From contig NC_017075.1 of NCBI RefSeq assembly GCF_000284255.1, positions 806,001 through 870,000 of the forward strand: a DNA stretch of 64,000 bases. The letters are read 5' to 3'. A model generated the notes under the pieces. That model was not told the DNA's origin, ran no database searches, and was given only the letters and a program-made list of their open reading frames with translations. Made by a program: the position numbers and the translations under genes. Positions 17,067-27,677 of the stretch are shown here, piece by piece (position 1 is the stretch's first letter; the number at the start of each line of letters is the position of its first letter). Source of the DNA: Rubrivivax gelatinosus IL144. Lineage in GTDB: Bacteria; Pseudomonadota; Gammaproteobacteria; Burkholderiales; Burkholderiaceae_C.

Positions 17067-18635
17067 ATGTTCCATAGTCTCTCGATCGGCCGCCGCATGA
17101 CGGCCGTGCTGGCCGCCATCCTGGCGCTGTCCCTTGTTTCGGCGGTCGTCTCCGTCCTGATGCTGCGCACGCTGCAAGGCGAGCTGCAGGACATGTTGGG
17201 CCACCGGCTGCAGGTCGAGCGCATGAGCGCCGAGTGGCTGCAGCGGCTGAACGTCGGCGTGCAGCGCGCCGCGGCGATCGCCAAGAGCAGCGACCCGACG
17301 CTGGCCGACTACTTCGCGCCGATCAACGCCGAGACGTCCAAGGGTTCGGCCGAGCTGCAAAAGCGTGTCGACCAGGCGCTGACGCTGCCCGAGGAGCGCG
17401 CGGTGTTCGAGCGCATCGGCACGGCGCGCAAGAACTACCTCACCGCGCGCGACGCGGTCAGCGAAGCCAAGAAGTCGGGCGACCCGGCCGCCGCCGAGCG
17501 CGCCTACGCCGAGCAGTTCGAGCCCGCGTCCAAGGCCTACGTCGCCGCGGTGCAGGCGCTGGTGGACCTGCAGCAGTCCAGCCTCAACGAGGCCGCCCAG
17601 CGCGCCGAGGCGCTGCGCGCGCGCACGGTGCAGGTGCAGATCGCCGCCAGCCTCTTCGGCCTGCTGATCGGCGCGCTGCTCGCCTGGCGGCTGACGCTGA
17701 GCATCGTGCGCCCGGTGGTCGAAGCCGAACTCGCCGCCGAAGCCGTCGCCGCGATGGACCTCTCGGGCCAGGCCCGCGCCCGCTACCCGCGCGACGAACT
17801 CGGCCGCCTGCTGCGCGCCATCGACACGATGCGCGAGGCGCTGCGCAGCACGGTGCAGCAGGTGCGCGGCGCGGCCGACGGCATCGCCACCGCCAGCGCC
17901 CAGATCGCCACCGGCAACCAGGACCTGAGCCAGCGCACCGAACACACCGCGTCCAACCTGCAGCAGACCGCGGCGGCGATGGAAGAGCTGACCGGCACCG
18001 TCAAGTCCAGCGCCGACGCCGCCACCCAGGCCAACCAGCTGGCGGTGGCCGCCGCCGACGTCGCGCGCCGCGGCGGCGAGGTCGTCGGCCAGGTGGTGAC
18101 GACGATGGACGAGATCAGCGCCAGCTCGCGCCGCATCGCCGACATCATCGGCGTCATCGACGGGATCGCGTTCCAGACCAACATCCTGGCGCTCAACGCG
18201 GCGGTCGAAGCCGCCCGTGCGGGCGAGCAGGGGCGCGGCTTCGCGGTCGTGGCCGGCGAGGTCCGCCTGCTGGCCCAGCGCAGCGCCGAGGCGGCGCGCG
18301 AGATCAAGTCGCTGATCGGTGCCAGCGTCGACAAGGTCGAGTCGGGCACGCGCCTGGTGGCCGACGCCGGCGAAACGATGGGCGAGATCGTCGCCAACGC
18401 GCGCCGGGTGACGGACATCATTGCCGAGATCAGCGCCGCCGCGATCGAGCAGAGCCAGGGCATCGCCCAGGTCAACGGCTCGGTCGGCGAGCTCGACCAG
18501 ATGACGCAGCAGAACGCCGCGCTGGTGGAGGAAGCGACGGCCGCCGCCGGCAGCCTGCGCCAGCAGGCCGGGCAACTGGCCGAGCTGGTGTCGACCTTCA
18601 GGCTGGGGAACGAAACACGGGCCGCCCTGACGTGA
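17067..18635 (+). CDS. Methyl-accepting chemotaxis protein (second of three)
   Basis: A 522-residue chemoreceptor with the same plan as the preceding gene: membrane helix 1 (about 12-34), periplasmic helical sensor (about 35-188), membrane helix 2 (about 190-210), HAMP and a signalling domain with the standard hairpin tip. The start ATG at 17067 ([11 protein letters not shown]) aligns with both paralogues. From about 17746 to 18607 its DNA is nearly identical to the third receptor gene, while the sensor-coding part differs clearly. That pattern indicates tandem duplication, with sensor divergence and signalling-domain conservation or gene conversion. Confidence 0.93.
   Translation: MFHSLSIGRRMTAVLAAILALSLVSAVVSVLMLRTLQGELQDMLGHRLQVERMSAEWLQRLNVGVQRAAAIAKSSDPTLADYFAPINAETSKGSAELQKRVDQALTLPEERAVFERIGTARKNYLTARDAVSEAKKSGDPAAAERAYAEQFEPASKAYVAAVQALVDLQQSSLNEAAQRAEALRARTVQVQIAASLFGLLIGALLAWRLTLSIVRPVVEAELAAEAVAAMDLSGQARARYPRDELGRLLRAIDTMREALRSTVQQVRGAADGIATASAQIATGNQDLSQRTEHTASNLQQTAAAMEELTGTVKSSADAATQANQLAVAAADVARRGGEVVGQVVTTMDEISASSRRIADIIGVIDGIAFQTNILALNAAVEAARAGEQGRGFAVVAGEVRLLAQRSAEAAREIKSLIGASVDKVESGTRLVADAGETMGEIVANARRVTDIIAEISAAAIEQSQGIAQVNGSVGELDQMTQQNAALVEEATAAAGSLRQQAGQLAELVSTFRLGNETRAALT
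17746..18607 (+). repeat. Near-identical repeat, copy A (HAMP and signalling domain of chemoreceptor 2)
   Basis: This 862-bp segment aligns without indels to 19426-20287, at a constant 1,680-nt offset, with only scattered single-base differences. Long stretches (for example 18010-18120 against 19690-19800) appear identical. Outside these limits the two genes diverge quickly. Confidence 0.85.
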
Positions 18636-18710
18636 TCTGAGTCCCGGACCACGGAATTGCGCAGGGCCAGCGCACCACTCCACAGGCCCGGATCGAGGTG
18701 GAGGACATCA

Positions 18711-18729
18711 GCCCGGCGTTTGCCCGGGC
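18711..18729 (+). repeat. Leader hairpin before chemoreceptor 3, copy B
   Basis: GCCCGG-cgtttgc-CCGGGC is the counterpart of the hairpin at 17031-17049, 17 nt before the ATG at 18747. The stem is kept while the loop changes, which is weak evidence that the structure matters. Confidence 0.5.
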
Positions 18730-18746
18730 AAGTCCAAGACCATCGA

Positions 18747-20324
18747 ATGCTCTCAAGTCTGTCGATCGGCCGTCGCATGACCGCCGTTCTCGCCGTCATC
18801 CTGACGCTGTCGCTCTTCTCCGCCGCGGCCTCCGTGCTGATGCTGCGCACGCTGCAGGGCGAGCTGGACGACATGCTCGCCCACCGCCTGCGCGTCGAGC
18901 GTGCGAGCGCCTCCTGGCTGCTGCTGATCAACGCCGCCGTGCAGCGCTCGGCGGCCATCGCCAAGAGCAGCGACGCCGGCCTGGTGAGCTACTTCGCCGC
19001 GACGTCGGCGCGCTCGACCCAGGAGGCCTCGGCGCTGCAGAAGTCCGTCGGCGAGGCGCTGCAGACGCCCGAGGAGCGCGCGCTTTACGAGGAGATCGGT
19101 GGCGCGCGCAAGGCCTATCTCGCGGCGCGCGAAGAGATCTCCGCGCTGAAGAAGGCCGGTGACGCCGAGGGTGCCGCCCGGGCCTTCGGCGAGCGCTTCG
19201 AGGCTGCCGCCGGGACGTACGTGGCCAAGGTCCAGGCGCTGCTCGCGCTGCAGCAGACTCAGCTGGACTCCGCCGCCGCGCGCGTCGAGGCGCTGCGCGC
19301 ACGCACGGTGCAGGCGCTCGTCGGCTCCAGCGTCTTCGCCCTGCTGCTCGGCGTCTTCCTGGCCCGGCAGCTGACGCTGAGCATCGTGCGTCCGGTCGTC
19401 GAGGCCGAGAAAGCCGCCGAGGCGATCGCCGCGATGGACCTCTCGGGCCGGCCCCGCGCCGACTACCCGCGCGACGAGTTCGGCCGCCTGCTGCGCGCCA
19501 TCGACACGATGCGCGAGGCGCTGCGCAACACGGTGCAGCAGGTGCGCGGCGCGGCCGACGGCATCGCCACGGCCAGCGCCCAGATCGCCACCGGCAACCA
19601 GGACCTGAGCCAGCGCACCGAACACACCGCGTCCAACCTGCAGCAGACCGCCGCGGCGATGGAAGAGCTGACCGGCACCGTCAAGTCCAGCGCCGACGCC
19701 GCCACCCAGGCCAACCAGCTGGCGGTGGCCGCCGCCGACGTCGCGCGCCGCGGCGGCGAGGTCGTCGGCCAGGTGGTGACGACGATGGACGAGATCAGCG
19801 CCAGTTCGCGCCGCATCGCCGACATCATCGGCACCATCGACGGCATCGCGTTCCAGACCAACATCCTGGCGCTCAACGCGGCGGTCGAAGCCGCCCGTGC
19901 GGGCGAGCAGGGGCGTGGCTTCGCGGTCGTGGCCGGCGAGGTGCGTTCCCTGGCTCAGCGCAGCGCCGAGGCGGCGCGCGAGATCAAGGCGCTGATCGGT
20001 GCCAGCGTCGACAAGGTCGAGTCGGGCACGCGGCTGGTGGCCGACGCCGGCCAGACCATGGGCGACATCGTCGCCAACGCGCGCCGGGTGACGGACATCA
20101 TCGCCGAGATCAGCGCCGCGGCGGTCGAGCAGAGCCAGGGCATCCATCAGGTCAACGGCGCGGTCGGCGAGCTCGACCAGATGACGCAGCAGAACGCCGC
20201 GCTGGTCGAGGAAGCGACGGCCGCCGCCGGCAGCCTGCGCCAGCAGGCCGGGCAGCTGGCCGAGCTGGTGTCGACCTTCAGGCTGGGCCAGGAGGCCCGC
20301 GGGATCAGCGCACCCAGCTGTTGA
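18747..20324 (+). CDS. Methyl-accepting chemotaxis protein (third of three)
   Basis: A 525-residue chemoreceptor with two membrane helices flanking a helical sensor domain, then HAMP and a signalling domain nearly identical to that of the second receptor. The ATG at 18747 ([11 protein letters not shown]) lies exactly 1,680 nt after the start of the second receptor, showing tandem duplication of the whole unit including its leader hairpin. The 3' end overlaps the convergent gspF gene by 20 nt, so the last residues (GISAPSC) are encoded opposite the GspF C-terminus; the receptor tail was probably extended by this overlap. Confidence 0.93.
   Translation: MLSSLSIGRRMTAVLAVILTLSLFSAAASVLMLRTLQGELDDMLAHRLRVERASASWLLLINAAVQRSAAIAKSSDAGLVSYFAATSARSTQEASALQKSVGEALQTPEERALYEEIGGARKAYLAAREEISALKKAGDAEGAARAFGERFEAAAGTYVAKVQALLALQQTQLDSAAARVEALRARTVQALVGSSVFALLLGVFLARQLTLSIVRPVVEAEKAAEAIAAMDLSGRPRADYPRDEFGRLLRAIDTMREALRNTVQQVRGAADGIATASAQIATGNQDLSQRTEHTASNLQQTAAAMEELTGTVKSSADAATQANQLAVAAADVARRGGEVVGQVVTTMDEISASSRRIADIIGTIDGIAFQTNILALNAAVEAARAGEQGRGFAVVAGEVRSLAQRSAEAAREIKALIGASVDKVESGTRLVADAGQTMGDIVANARRVTDIIAEISAAAVEQSQGIHQVNGAVGELDQMTQQNAALVEEATAAAGSLRQQAGQLAELVSTFRLGQEARGISAPSC
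19426..20287 (+). repeat. Near-identical repeat, copy B (HAMP and signalling domain of chemoreceptor 3)
   Basis: Partner of 17746-18607; see that entry for the alignment. The match stops at the last signalling-domain codons, just before the overlap with gspF. Confidence 0.85.
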
Positions 20325-21522
20325 GCTGGATGATCGGCAGCATCACCGCCAGCACGATCATCATCACCACGCCGCCCATCGCGACGATCAGCAGCGGCTC
20401 GAGCACGGTGGCCACGGCCATCGCGCGGCGCTGGACCTCGGCGCCGAGCTGGGTGGCGGCGCGCTGCAGCATCACCGGCAGCTGGCCGGTCTGCTCGCCC
20501 AGGCGGGCGAACATCGCCAGCAGGCCGGGGAAACGCTTCTTCGCGGCCAGCGCCGCGGCCAGCGGCGCGCCTTCGCGCACCTGCACCAGCGCGTCGAGTG
20601 CGTCGGCGCGCATCGCGCGGTTGCCCAGCGTCTCGGCCGCGGCCTGCAGCGCCTTCAGGATCGGCACGCCGGCGCCGGCCAGCATCGCCAGCGTGCCGGC
20701 GAAACGCGCCGCGTTGTAGCCGCGCGCCAGCCGGCCGACCAGCGGCAGGCGCAGGAAGGCGGCATCGCTGCGTTCGCGGAAACCGTCGTTGCGGCGCGCG
20801 AAGACGAAGGCCGAGACGGCCGCGACGACGCCCAGCGCGACGGCCCAGCCCCAGTGGCGCACGAAGTCGCTGATGGCCATCATCAGCACCGTCAGCAGCG
20901 GCAGCGACTGCTTGGTGTTGCTGAACACCGTCGCCACCTGCGGCACGACGTAGGTGACGAGGAAGGTCACGATGACCAGCGCGATCAGCGAGACGATGGC
21001 CGGGTAGAGCATCGCGCCGAGCAGCTTGCCGCGCAGCGCCTGGCGGTCTTCCAGGTCCTGCGCCAGACGTTCGAGCACCGCGCCCAGCGCGCCGCTCTGC
21101 TCGCCGGCGGCGACCACCGCGCGGTAGACCTCGTCGAACTCGCGCGGCGCGGTGCCCAGCGCGCGCGCGAACGGGCTGCCGGCGTTGACCTCGCTTCTCA
21201 GGTGCACCAGCAGCTCGCGCTGGCGCAGGTCCTCGGCTTCGTCGGCCAGCGCGGTCAGCGCACGTTCCAGCGGCAGCCCCGAGCCGACCAGCCCGGCGAG
21301 CTGGCGTGTCCAGACCGCCAGCCCGGTGGCGTTGAACACCCGGCGCGAGAAACGCGCCGCGTTCGTGCCTTCGGCGGCCGGCGCGCCGACCGGCGCCACC
21401 GACAGCGGCACCAGGTTGCGGGCGCGGATCTGGGCACGTGCGGCGCGTGCGTTGTCGGCGTCGAGCAGGCCGCTCTGGGCCTTGCCGGCGGCGTCCAGCG
21501 CCTCGAAGCGGTAGGCCGGCAT
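20305..21522 (-). CDS. gspF: Type II secretion inner-membrane platform protein GspF
   Basis: A 405-residue polytopic protein with two T2SF repeats (about 70-195 and 275-395), each containing a cytoplasmic helical bundle, and membrane helices near 170-195, 220-245 and 375-400. The N-terminus [14 protein letters not shown] is typical. GspF forms the inner-membrane platform with GspL and GspM and contacts the ATPase GspE. The ATG at 21522 overlaps the gspE stop by one base (TGATG). It is the last gene of the gspG-to-gspF operon and overlaps the convergent chemoreceptor gene by 20 nt. Confidence 0.95.
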   Translation of the reverse strand: MPAYRFEALDAAGKAQSGLLDADNARAARAQIRARNLVPLSVAPVGAPAAEGTNAARFSRRVFNATGLAVWTRQLAGLVGSGLPLERALTALADEAEDLRQRELLVHLRSEVNAGSPFARALGTAPREFDEVYRAVVAAGEQSGALGAVLERLAQDLEDRQALRGKLLGAMLYPAIVSLIALVIVTFLVTYVVPQVATVFSNTKQSLPLLTVLMMAISDFVRHWGWAVALGVVAAVSAFVFARRNDGFRERSDAAFLRLPLVGRLARGYNAARFAGTLAMLAGAGVPILKALQAAAETLGNRAMRADALDALVQVREGAPLAAALAAKKRFPGLLAMFARLGEQTGQLPVMLQRAATQLGAEVQRRAMAVATVLEPLLIVAMGGVVMMIVLAVMLPIIQLNSWVR

Positions 21523-22940
21523 CAGTCTCTCGTCACGCGGATGACTTCCTCGGCCGAGGTCAGGCCGGCGGCGATCAGGCGCTCGCCGTCCTCGCGCATC
21601 GAGCTGAGGCCGTTGGCGCGCGCGGCGGCGGCCAGGTCCTGCTCCGAGCCGCGTTCGTGGATCAGCGTCTGCACCTTCTCGTCGACGACCATCAGCTCGT
21701 AGACGCCGGTGCGGCCCTTGTAGCCGGTGTGGCTGCAGGCCGGGCAGCCGACCGGGTGCCAGCGGCCTTCGCCGTCCTGGCGCTTGCAGGCCGGGCAGAG
21801 CTTGCGCACCAGGCGCTGGGCCAGCGCGCCGAGCAGGCTGGAGGACAGCAGATAGGGCTCGACGCCCATGTCGATCAGCCGCGTGACCGAGGACGGCGCG
21901 TCGTTGGTGTGGATCGTCGCCAGCACCAGGTGGCCGGTCAGCGAGGCCTGGATCGCGATCTGCGCGGTCTCGTAGTCGCGGATCTCGCCGATCATGATGA
22001 CGTCCGGGTCCTGGCGCAGGATGGCGCGCAGCGCCTTGGCGAACGTGAGGTCGATCTTCGGATTCACCTGCGTCTGGCCGATGCCGGGCAGCTCGTATTC
22101 GACCGGGTCTTCGACGGTCAGCACGTTGGTCGTCGCGGTGTCGACCCGGCCCAGCGAGGCGTACAGCGTCGTCGTCTTGCCGCTGCCGGTGGGGCCGGTG
22201 ACGAGCACGATGCCGTGCGGCTGCTGGATCAGGCGCTCGAAGCGCTGCAGCACCTCGCCGTCCATGCCCAGGCCTTCGAGCGTGAACTTCGACTCGGCCT
22301 TGTCCAGCAGGCGCAGCACCGCGCGTTCGCCGTGCGCCGAGGGCAGCGTCGAGACGCGCACGTCGATCGCGCGGCCGCCGATGCGCAAGCTGATTCGGCC
22401 GTCCTGCGGCAGGCGTTTCTCGGAGATGTCGAGCTCGGCCATGATCTTCAGCCGGCTGATCAGCGCCGCGTGCAGCGCCTTGTTCGGCTGCACGACTTCA
22501 CGCAGCGTGCCGTCGACGCGGAAACGCACGCTGGAACTGCGTTCGTAGGGCTCGATGTGGATGTCGCTCGCGCCGTCCTTGGCGGCCTGCGTCAGCAGCG
22601 CGTTGAGCATGCGGATGATCGGCGCGTCGTCGGCGGCTTCGAGCAGGTCCTCGACCGCCGGCAGCTCCTGCATCATGCGCGACAGGTCGACGCCGCTTTC
22701 GACCTCGCCGATGACGGCCGCGGCGCTGCTCTCGCCGCCGGCGTAGGCCGCGGCGATGCGCTGCGCGAGCGTCGCGCTCGGCTCGTGCTCGAAGGCCGAG
22801 ACCTCGAACAGCCGCGTGACCTCGGCCAGCGCTGCCGGCGGCGTCGTCTCGCCGGCCCACAGCACGAGCTGGCCGTCGTCTTCCAGCAGCAGCGTGTTCG
22901 CCTTGGCGAACGCGTAGGGCAGCGGGTGTCGCGTGGCCAT
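21522..22940 (-). CDS. gspE: Type II secretion ATPase GspE
   Basis: A 472-residue secretion ATPase: N-terminal N1E-like region (1-95), N2E (about 100-215), then the RecA-like ATPase core with Walker A GPTGSGKT (249-256), Walker B around VIMIGEIRD (about 314-322) and a tetracysteine zinc motif (Cys382, Cys385, Cys399, Cys402). It powers pseudopilus assembly at the cytoplasmic face. The ATG at 22940 fits the family start ([19 protein letters not shown]); the frame is open further upstream but only inside gspD. It lies 4 nt after the gspD stop and overlaps the gspF start. Confidence 0.95.
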   Translation of the reverse strand: MATRHPLPYAFAKANTLLLEDDGQLVLWAGETTPPAALAEVTRLFEVSAFEHEPSATLAQRIAAAYAGGESSAAAVIGEVESGVDLSRMMQELPAVEDLLEAADDAPIIRMLNALLTQAAKDGASDIHIEPYERSSSVRFRVDGTLREVVQPNKALHAALISRLKIMAELDISEKRLPQDGRISLRIGGRAIDVRVSTLPSAHGERAVLRLLDKAESKFTLEGLGMDGEVLQRFERLIQQPHGIVLVTGPTGSGKTTTLYASLGRVDTATTNVLTVEDPVEYELPGIGQTQVNPKIDLTFAKALRAILRQDPDVIMIGEIRDYETAQIAIQASLTGHLVLATIHTNDAPSSVTRLIDMGVEPYLLSSSLLGALAQRLVRKLCPACKRQDGEGRWHPVGCPACSHTGYKGRTGVYELMVVDEKVQTLIHERGSEQDLAAAARANGLSSMREDGERLIAAGLTSAEEVIRVTRD

Positions 22941-22944
22941 CGGC

Positions 22945-25140
22945 TTACTTCTCGCCGTTGGCCGGCGGCGTGACGTCGTTGGGCGCCGGTGCGACCGGCG
23001 TGACCATCGGCGCCTTGGCCGGGTTGGCGGGCTGCGGCGCGGCGTTGGGCAGCGGCGGCAGCACCGGTGCCTCGTTGATCGGCAGGATGCTGCTGGGCAC
23101 CGGCTGCGAGTCTTCCTGGCGGGCGCGGATCTGGTCGTAGCGGTCCAGCGAGAGCTTGGCACTGCTGTCGGCGTCGCGCATCACGACCGGGCGCAGGAAG
23201 ACCATCAGGTTGGTGCGCTTCTTGGTGCGGCTCTCGCTGCGGAACAGCGCGCCGATGACCGGGATGTCGCCCAGCAGCGGCACCTTGGACTTGTCCTCGA
23301 CGAAGCTGTCCTGCACCAGGCCGCCGAGCACGATGATCTGGCCGTCCTCGACGACGACCTGCGACTCGATCGAACGTTTGGTCGTCGACGGGCCGGCGTT
23401 GGTCGTGCCGACGGTGGCCGTCGTCAGCACGCTGGACTGCTCCTGGTAGATCGTCATGCGCACCGTGCCGCTCTCGCCGATCTGCGGCCGGATGCGCAGC
23501 GTGATGCCGACGTCCTTGCGCTCGATGGTCTGGAACGGGCTGGTCGTCGAGTTGCCGGTGTTGGTGTACTGGCCGGTGATGAAGGGCACGTTCTCGCCGA
23601 CGACGATCTTCGCTTCCTCGTTGTCCAGCGTGATCAGGTTCGGCGTCGAGACGATGTTCGTCTTGGTCTGGCTCTGCAGCAGATTGGCCAGCGCGCCCAG
23701 CGCGTAGGTGCCGCCGTAGCGCTTGAGCAGGCCGATGTTCAGACCCTCGCCGACCGAGAGGCCGGTGGTGCTGCCGGAGGCCGCGGCGGTGGTGATCGTC
23801 AGGATGTTGCCGTTGCCGGCAGCGTTGTTGTAGTTGGTGCCGGCGAACAGCCCGGTCGAGTCGCCGTTCTTGCCCAGCAGCCCCTGCCACTGGAAGCCGA
23901 ACTCGGCGGCGTTGTCGCCGGCGACCTCGACGATCAGGCTCTCGATGTAGACCTGGGCGCGGCGCGAGTCGAGCTGGTCGATCATCGCGCGCACCTGGCG
24001 GTACAGCGGTTCGGGCGCGGTGATGATCAGCGAGTTGGTCGCCGGGTCGGCCTGGATGAAGCCGCCGGTCGTCGGCTGGCCCGACGGCGTGACCGGCGAG
24101 GTGGACTGCGTCGAGGCGCCGCTGGAGCCCAGGCCGGTGCCGGTGTTCGGCGCGGACGGGTTGGCGGGCGTCGTCGGCGTGCCGGTCGTGCCCAGGCCGG
24201 TCGGCGTCGTCGAGCCGCTGCCCGAGCCGCCGCTGTTGCCGAAAGCCGCGCGCAGCACGGTCGCCAGCTTCACCGCGTCGGCGTTCTTCAGGTGCACGAC
24301 CCACAGGCCGCCGCTGGGGCCCAGGCCGCTGGCCGGGCGGTCGAGCTTGTCGATCGCGGCGCGCACCGCGGCCAGGCGCGCGGCGTTGGGGGCGCGGATG
24401 ATCAGCGAGTTGCTGCGCGAGTCGGCGACCACCGTCGTGCCGCTGGCGCCGGCGGCGGCGCCGGGCGCGGTCACGGTGCTGCCGGTCTCGGCCAGGCGCT
24501 GCACCAGCGGCGCCAGGTCGGCGGCCACCGCGTGCTGCAGCGGCACGACCTCCAGGTCGGTCACGGTCGGCTGGTCGAGCGCGGCGATGATGCGGCCGAT
24601 GCGCTGCAGGTTGTCGGCGTAGTCGGTGATGACCAGCGAGCTCGAGCCGGGGTTGGAGTTGATCGTGTTGTTGGCGCTGATCAGCGGCCGCAGCACGGCG
24701 ACCAGGTTGTTCGGGTTCTCGTAGCGCAGGCGGAAGATCTGCGTGATGACCTGGTCGCCGCGCACCGGGACGTTGTCGACCGAGACCGTGCCGGTCTGCA
24801 GCTTGGCGTCGGCCTCGGGCACCACCTTCAGCAGCCCGCCGCTCTCGACGACCGCGAAGCCCAGCCCGCGCAGCGCCGACTGGAAGCTCTGATAGGCCTC
24901 CTGCACGCTCTGCGGCTGCTCGCTGTAGACGGTGATCTGGCCTTTGACGCGCGGGTCGACGACGATCTGGCGGTCGATCATCGCCGCGAAGGCGCGCGCC
25001 ACGGCGTCGATGTCGGCGTTGACGAAGTTCACCGTGACCGGCGCACGCGGGCGCTGTGCTGCCGCCGGCAGCGGCGCCATCTGGGCGGCGGCGGCCATGC
25101 ACAGCGCGACGGTGAGGAGGCGCGAGAATTTCATGCTCAT
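22945..25140 (-). CDS. gspD: Type II secretion outer-membrane secretin GspD
   Basis: A 731-residue secretin with a signal peptide (about 1-28), N0 domain (about 30-110), N1 to N3 domains (about 115-420) and the secretin channel domain (about 450-650, with [19 protein letters not shown] near its end). A Gly/Ser/Thr-rich insertion of about 60 residues interrupts N3. The C-terminal tail is Pro-rich, and no pilotin lipoprotein gene is nearby. The start at 25140 overlaps the gspN stop as ATGA; a second ATG lies 6 nt downstream (25134). It forms the outer-membrane pore of the T2SS. Confidence 0.95.
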   Translation of the reverse strand: MSMKFSRLLTVALCMAAAAQMAPLPAAAQRPRAPVTVNFVNADIDAVARAFAAMIDRQIVVDPRVKGQITVYSEQPQSVQEAYQSFQSALRGLGFAVVESGGLLKVVPEADAKLQTGTVSVDNVPVRGDQVITQIFRLRYENPNNLVAVLRPLISANNTINSNPGSSSLVITDYADNLQRIGRIIAALDQPTVTDLEVVPLQHAVAADLAPLVQRLAETGSTVTAPGAAAGASGTTVVADSRSNSLIIRAPNAARLAAVRAAIDKLDRPASGLGPSGGLWVVHLKNADAVKLATVLRAAFGNSGGSGSGSTTPTGLGTTGTPTTPANPSAPNTGTGLGSSGASTQSTSPVTPSGQPTTGGFIQADPATNSLIITAPEPLYRQVRAMIDQLDSRRAQVYIESLIVEVAGDNAAEFGFQWQGLLGKNGDSTGLFAGTNYNNAAGNGNILTITTAAASGSTTGLSVGEGLNIGLLKRYGGTYALGALANLLQSQTKTNIVSTPNLITLDNEEAKIVVGENVPFITGQYTNTGNSTTSPFQTIERKDVGITLRIRPQIGESGTVRMTIYQEQSSVLTTATVGTTNAGPSTTKRSIESQVVVEDGQIIVLGGLVQDSFVEDKSKVPLLGDIPVIGALFRSESRTKKRTNLMVFLRPVVMRDADSSAKLSLDRYDQIRARQEDSQPVPSSILPINEAPVLPPLPNAAPQPANPAKAPMVTPVAPAPNDVTPPANGEK

Positions 25141-25940
25141 CCGATCGAAATGACGGCCTTGGTGCCTTGGCGGCGGCCGATGATGTTCAGCAGGTTGTTC
25201 AGTACGGCTTCGGAGCCCGGCGCCGCGGCGGCTTCGCCGCGGAAACGCAGTCCGTGCGTGGACCACTGGCCGTCGCCTGACAGCATCAGCGGCCCCTGTT
25301 GCGTGGCCAGCGTCAGCCGCGGCACGTCGCCGCCGGACAGCGTCAGGCGGTAGCTGCCCAGGCGGTCCAGCGTCGAGACGCGCGAGGACATGTCGTCCAG
25401 CAACAGCGTCGCGCCGCCGGACAGGCTCCAGCGCCCGGCCGCCGACTCGGCCACCAGGCCCTGGCTGGCCAGCGCGACCGAGCCGCCCAGGCCCAGCGTG
25501 TTGAACGGCGTGCCCAGCCCGGCCAGCCAGGCGGCCGGCCAGCGGCCCACCGGGCCGGCCGGCAGCGTGACCTTCCAGCGCCCGAGGCCGAGGTCCACAC
25601 GCAGCGCCAGTTCGCCGTCGATGCAGCAGGCCTGGCGCGCGCGCAGCACGACGCCGGTGGCGGCCGGGCGCAGCGTCCAGTGCAGCCGGCCGGGCAGGGC
25701 GGCGGCGTCGCGTGCGCCGGGGCCGCCGGTCAGCACCGGGACGGCACTGCCGTTCCAGATGCTGCCCTGGGCGTCGGCGAGCAGCAGGCGTTCGCCGCTG
25801 GCGCGGGCCAGCGCGCCGGTCAGCCAGGCGGCCGGCGCGAACGCGACCAGCGCCGCCGCGGCGCCCAGCGCGGCGCCGCCGACGGCCCAGCGCCGTCCGC
25901 CGCGCAGACGGCGAGACCAGTCGTTGGGCAGCGGGCTCAA
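25137..25940 (-). CDS. gspN: Type II secretion protein GspN
   Basis: A 267-residue protein with one N-terminal membrane helix (about 20-42) and a periplasmic domain; its position between gspM and gspD and its composition fit GspN of betaproteobacterial T2SS loci. GspN is an accessory component whose exact role is not settled. There is no ATG; a TTG at 25940 overlaps the gspM stop (TTGA) and has a G-rich stretch upstream. Its own stop overlaps gspD (ATGA). Confidence 0.85.
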   Translation of the reverse strand: MSPLPNDWSRRLRGGRRWAVGGAALGAAAALVAFAPAAWLTGALARASGERLLLADAQGSIWNGSAVPVLTGGPGARDAAALPGRLHWTLRPAATGVVLRARQACCIDGELALRVDLGLGRWKVTLPAGPVGRWPAAWLAGLGTPFNTLGLGGSVALASQGLVAESAAGRWSLSGGATLLLDDMSSRVSTLDRLGSYRLTLSGGDVPRLTLATQQGPLMLSGDGQWSTHGLRFRGEAAAAPGSEAVLNNLLNIIGRRQGTKAVISIG

Positions 25941-26422
25941 ACAGCGCCCCCCAGCGCGACGACGATCGTGCCGCTGTAGCCGGTCGCGCCGCGGGTCAGC
26001 GTCGCCTCGACCGGGCGCGCGCGGGCGCCCGAGCGCACCTCGGCCAGCCAGGCCTGCAGCTCGGCGGTGCCGGCGTTGTCCAGCGTCAGCACGGCGCGCT
26101 CGCCCTGCAGCGAGAGCTTGCCCTGCGGCCCCAGGCGCTCGCTGGCGGCGCGCAGCGCGGCGGCGGCCTGCTCGGCGTTGACCGGCGGCGCGGCGCGCAG
26201 CTCGCGCGCTTCGGCGGCCAGCCGGCCCATGGCCTGCAGCTCGGTGTCCAGCGCCTCCAGCTTGGCCGGCGCCGCGTTCAGCGTGCGCCAGGCCGGCTGC
26301 ACCGCGACGGCGAAGACGAGGTAGAGCAGGACGACGGTGGTGGCGGCGGCGACGAGCACACGCTCGCGCGGCGCCAGCCGCGCCCACCAGACCTTCAGCG
26401 GTGCCAGGCGTGCGGCGTTCAT
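25937..26422 (-). CDS. gspM: Type II secretion protein GspM
   Basis: A 161-residue bitopic inner-membrane protein: short cytoplasmic N-terminus (WWARLAPRERVLV), membrane helix (about 22-43), coiled segment (about 45-75) and a small ferredoxin-like periplasmic domain. GspM binds GspL and stabilises the inner-membrane platform. The ATG at 26422 overlaps the gspL stop as ATGA, and the stop overlaps the gspN TTG start. Confidence 0.92.
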   Translation of the reverse strand: MNAARLAPLKVWWARLAPRERVLVAAATTVVLLYLVFAVAVQPAWRTLNAAPAKLEALDTELQAMGRLAAEARELRAAPPVNAEQAAAALRAASERLGPQGKLSLQGERAVLTLDNAGTAELQAWLAEVRSGARARPVEATLTRGATGYSGTIVVALGGAV

Positions 26423-27657
26423 GCGGCAGCTCCGGTGCGGCGCGACAGCGTGATGCGGCCTTCGGCGAGTTCGACGGCGTAGCCGGCCGGCCCGAGCCGG
26501 GCGCGGAAGCCGGCGATCTCGGGTTCGCTCCAGCCGGTGGCGGCCAGCGTCAGCCGGCCGGACTCGTAGCGCAGCGTCTGCACCGGGCCCTGGCCTTCGG
26601 GCCAGGCCGCGGCGGCGGCGCCGAGCAGCACCTCCAGGTCGCCGTCGCCGGCGCGTCCGGCGGCGGCGCGCAGGCGCTCGGCTTCGCGGCGCATCTGCAG
26701 CGGCGCGTCGACCACGGCGCGCACGCCGGGGAAGCTCTGCTGCAGCAGCGTCGTCATCGCCGCCTGGCGCTCGGCGATCGCGCGGCGCTGCTGCCAGGCC
26801 ATGACGTTCAGGCCGACGATCTGCACGACGATCAGGGCGACCGCGCCCCAGCGCACCGGGCGCCATTCGGGGCTCATCAGCCGATGCGCCAGCTCGCGCA
26901 GCACGCGCAGGCCGCGGCGGCGCGGCGCCAGATCGAACTGGCGCAGGTTCCACGGCGAGCGCGCCGCGTCGAGCGCGCGCTCGGCCTCGGTGCGCACCGC
27001 GACCGGCTGGCCGACGAAACGTTCGGCGGCGGCGGCGGCGGCCGGCGTGGCCGTCCAGCGCGGCGACGCGGCCTCGGGCGGCAGCATCGCGCGTGCCAGC
27101 GAGCCTTCGGTGCGCAGCCGGGCGACGCCGTCCTCGCGCACCAGCGTCAGCCAGGGCGCGGCATCGGCGGCGGCGTCTTCGGGCAGCGAGAAGTGACCGC
27201 CCGGCGTGCCGGGCACGACCGCCGGCACGACGCGGTCGACGACGACGGCGGCGGCTTCGAGTTCGGCGACGACGCCGGCCAGCCAGCCGCGGTGCACGAC
27301 GGCGACCCAGGTCTCGCCGCCGGCCGCGGCCTGCGGCGGCAGCGCGAAGTGCAGCGCGTCCTCGTCGTCGAGCAGCGCTTCTTCGAGCATGCCGGCCAGC
27401 GCCGCGCGCAGCCGCGCCGGCGGTGCCTTGGGCAGCACCAGGCGCTGCCAGGCGACGTCGGCATCGGCGAGCACGGCGACGACGCTGTCGGCGCGTGGCA
27501 GCAGCGCCGGCGCGGCGCGGCCCGACGAGCCGACGGCCAGGCCGTCGGGGCTGAAGACGTAATCGACCTCGCCGAGTGCGCGCGCGGGCGCCGGCTCGTC
27601 CGCCGTGCGCGAGCCTAGGCGCTGGCGGGGAGGGATCTGGAGCACGAGAACGGCCAT
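26419..27657 (-). CDS. gspL: Type II secretion protein GspL
   Basis: A 412-residue bitopic protein with an actin-like cytoplasmic domain (about 1-235), a membrane helix (about 255-275) and a periplasmic ferredoxin-like domain (about 310-405). The cytoplasmic part recruits the ATPase GspE and the periplasmic part pairs with GspM. The start ATG at 27657 is the obvious one, 20 nt after the gspK stop. The whole gene is strongly Ala/Arg/Pro biased, as usual for this locus in high-GC genomes. Confidence 0.92.
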   Translation of the reverse strand: MAVLVLQIPPRQRLGSRTADEPAPARALGEVDYVFSPDGLAVGSSGRAAPALLPRADSVVAVLADADVAWQRLVLPKAPPARLRAALAGMLEEALLDDEDALHFALPPQAAAGGETWVAVVHRGWLAGVVAELEAAAVVVDRVVPAVVPGTPGGHFSLPEDAAADAAPWLTLVREDGVARLRTEGSLARAMLPPEAASPRWTATPAAAAAAERFVGQPVAVRTEAERALDAARSPWNLRQFDLAPRRRGLRVLRELAHRLMSPEWRPVRWGAVALIVVQIVGLNVMAWQQRRAIAERQAAMTTLLQQSFPGVRAVVDAPLQMRREAERLRAAAGRAGDGDLEVLLGAAAAAWPEGQGPVQTLRYESGRLTLAATGWSEPEIAGFRARLGPAGYAVELAEGRITLSRRTGAAA

Positions 27658-27677
27658 GAGGTCCTATTGTGGCGGGC

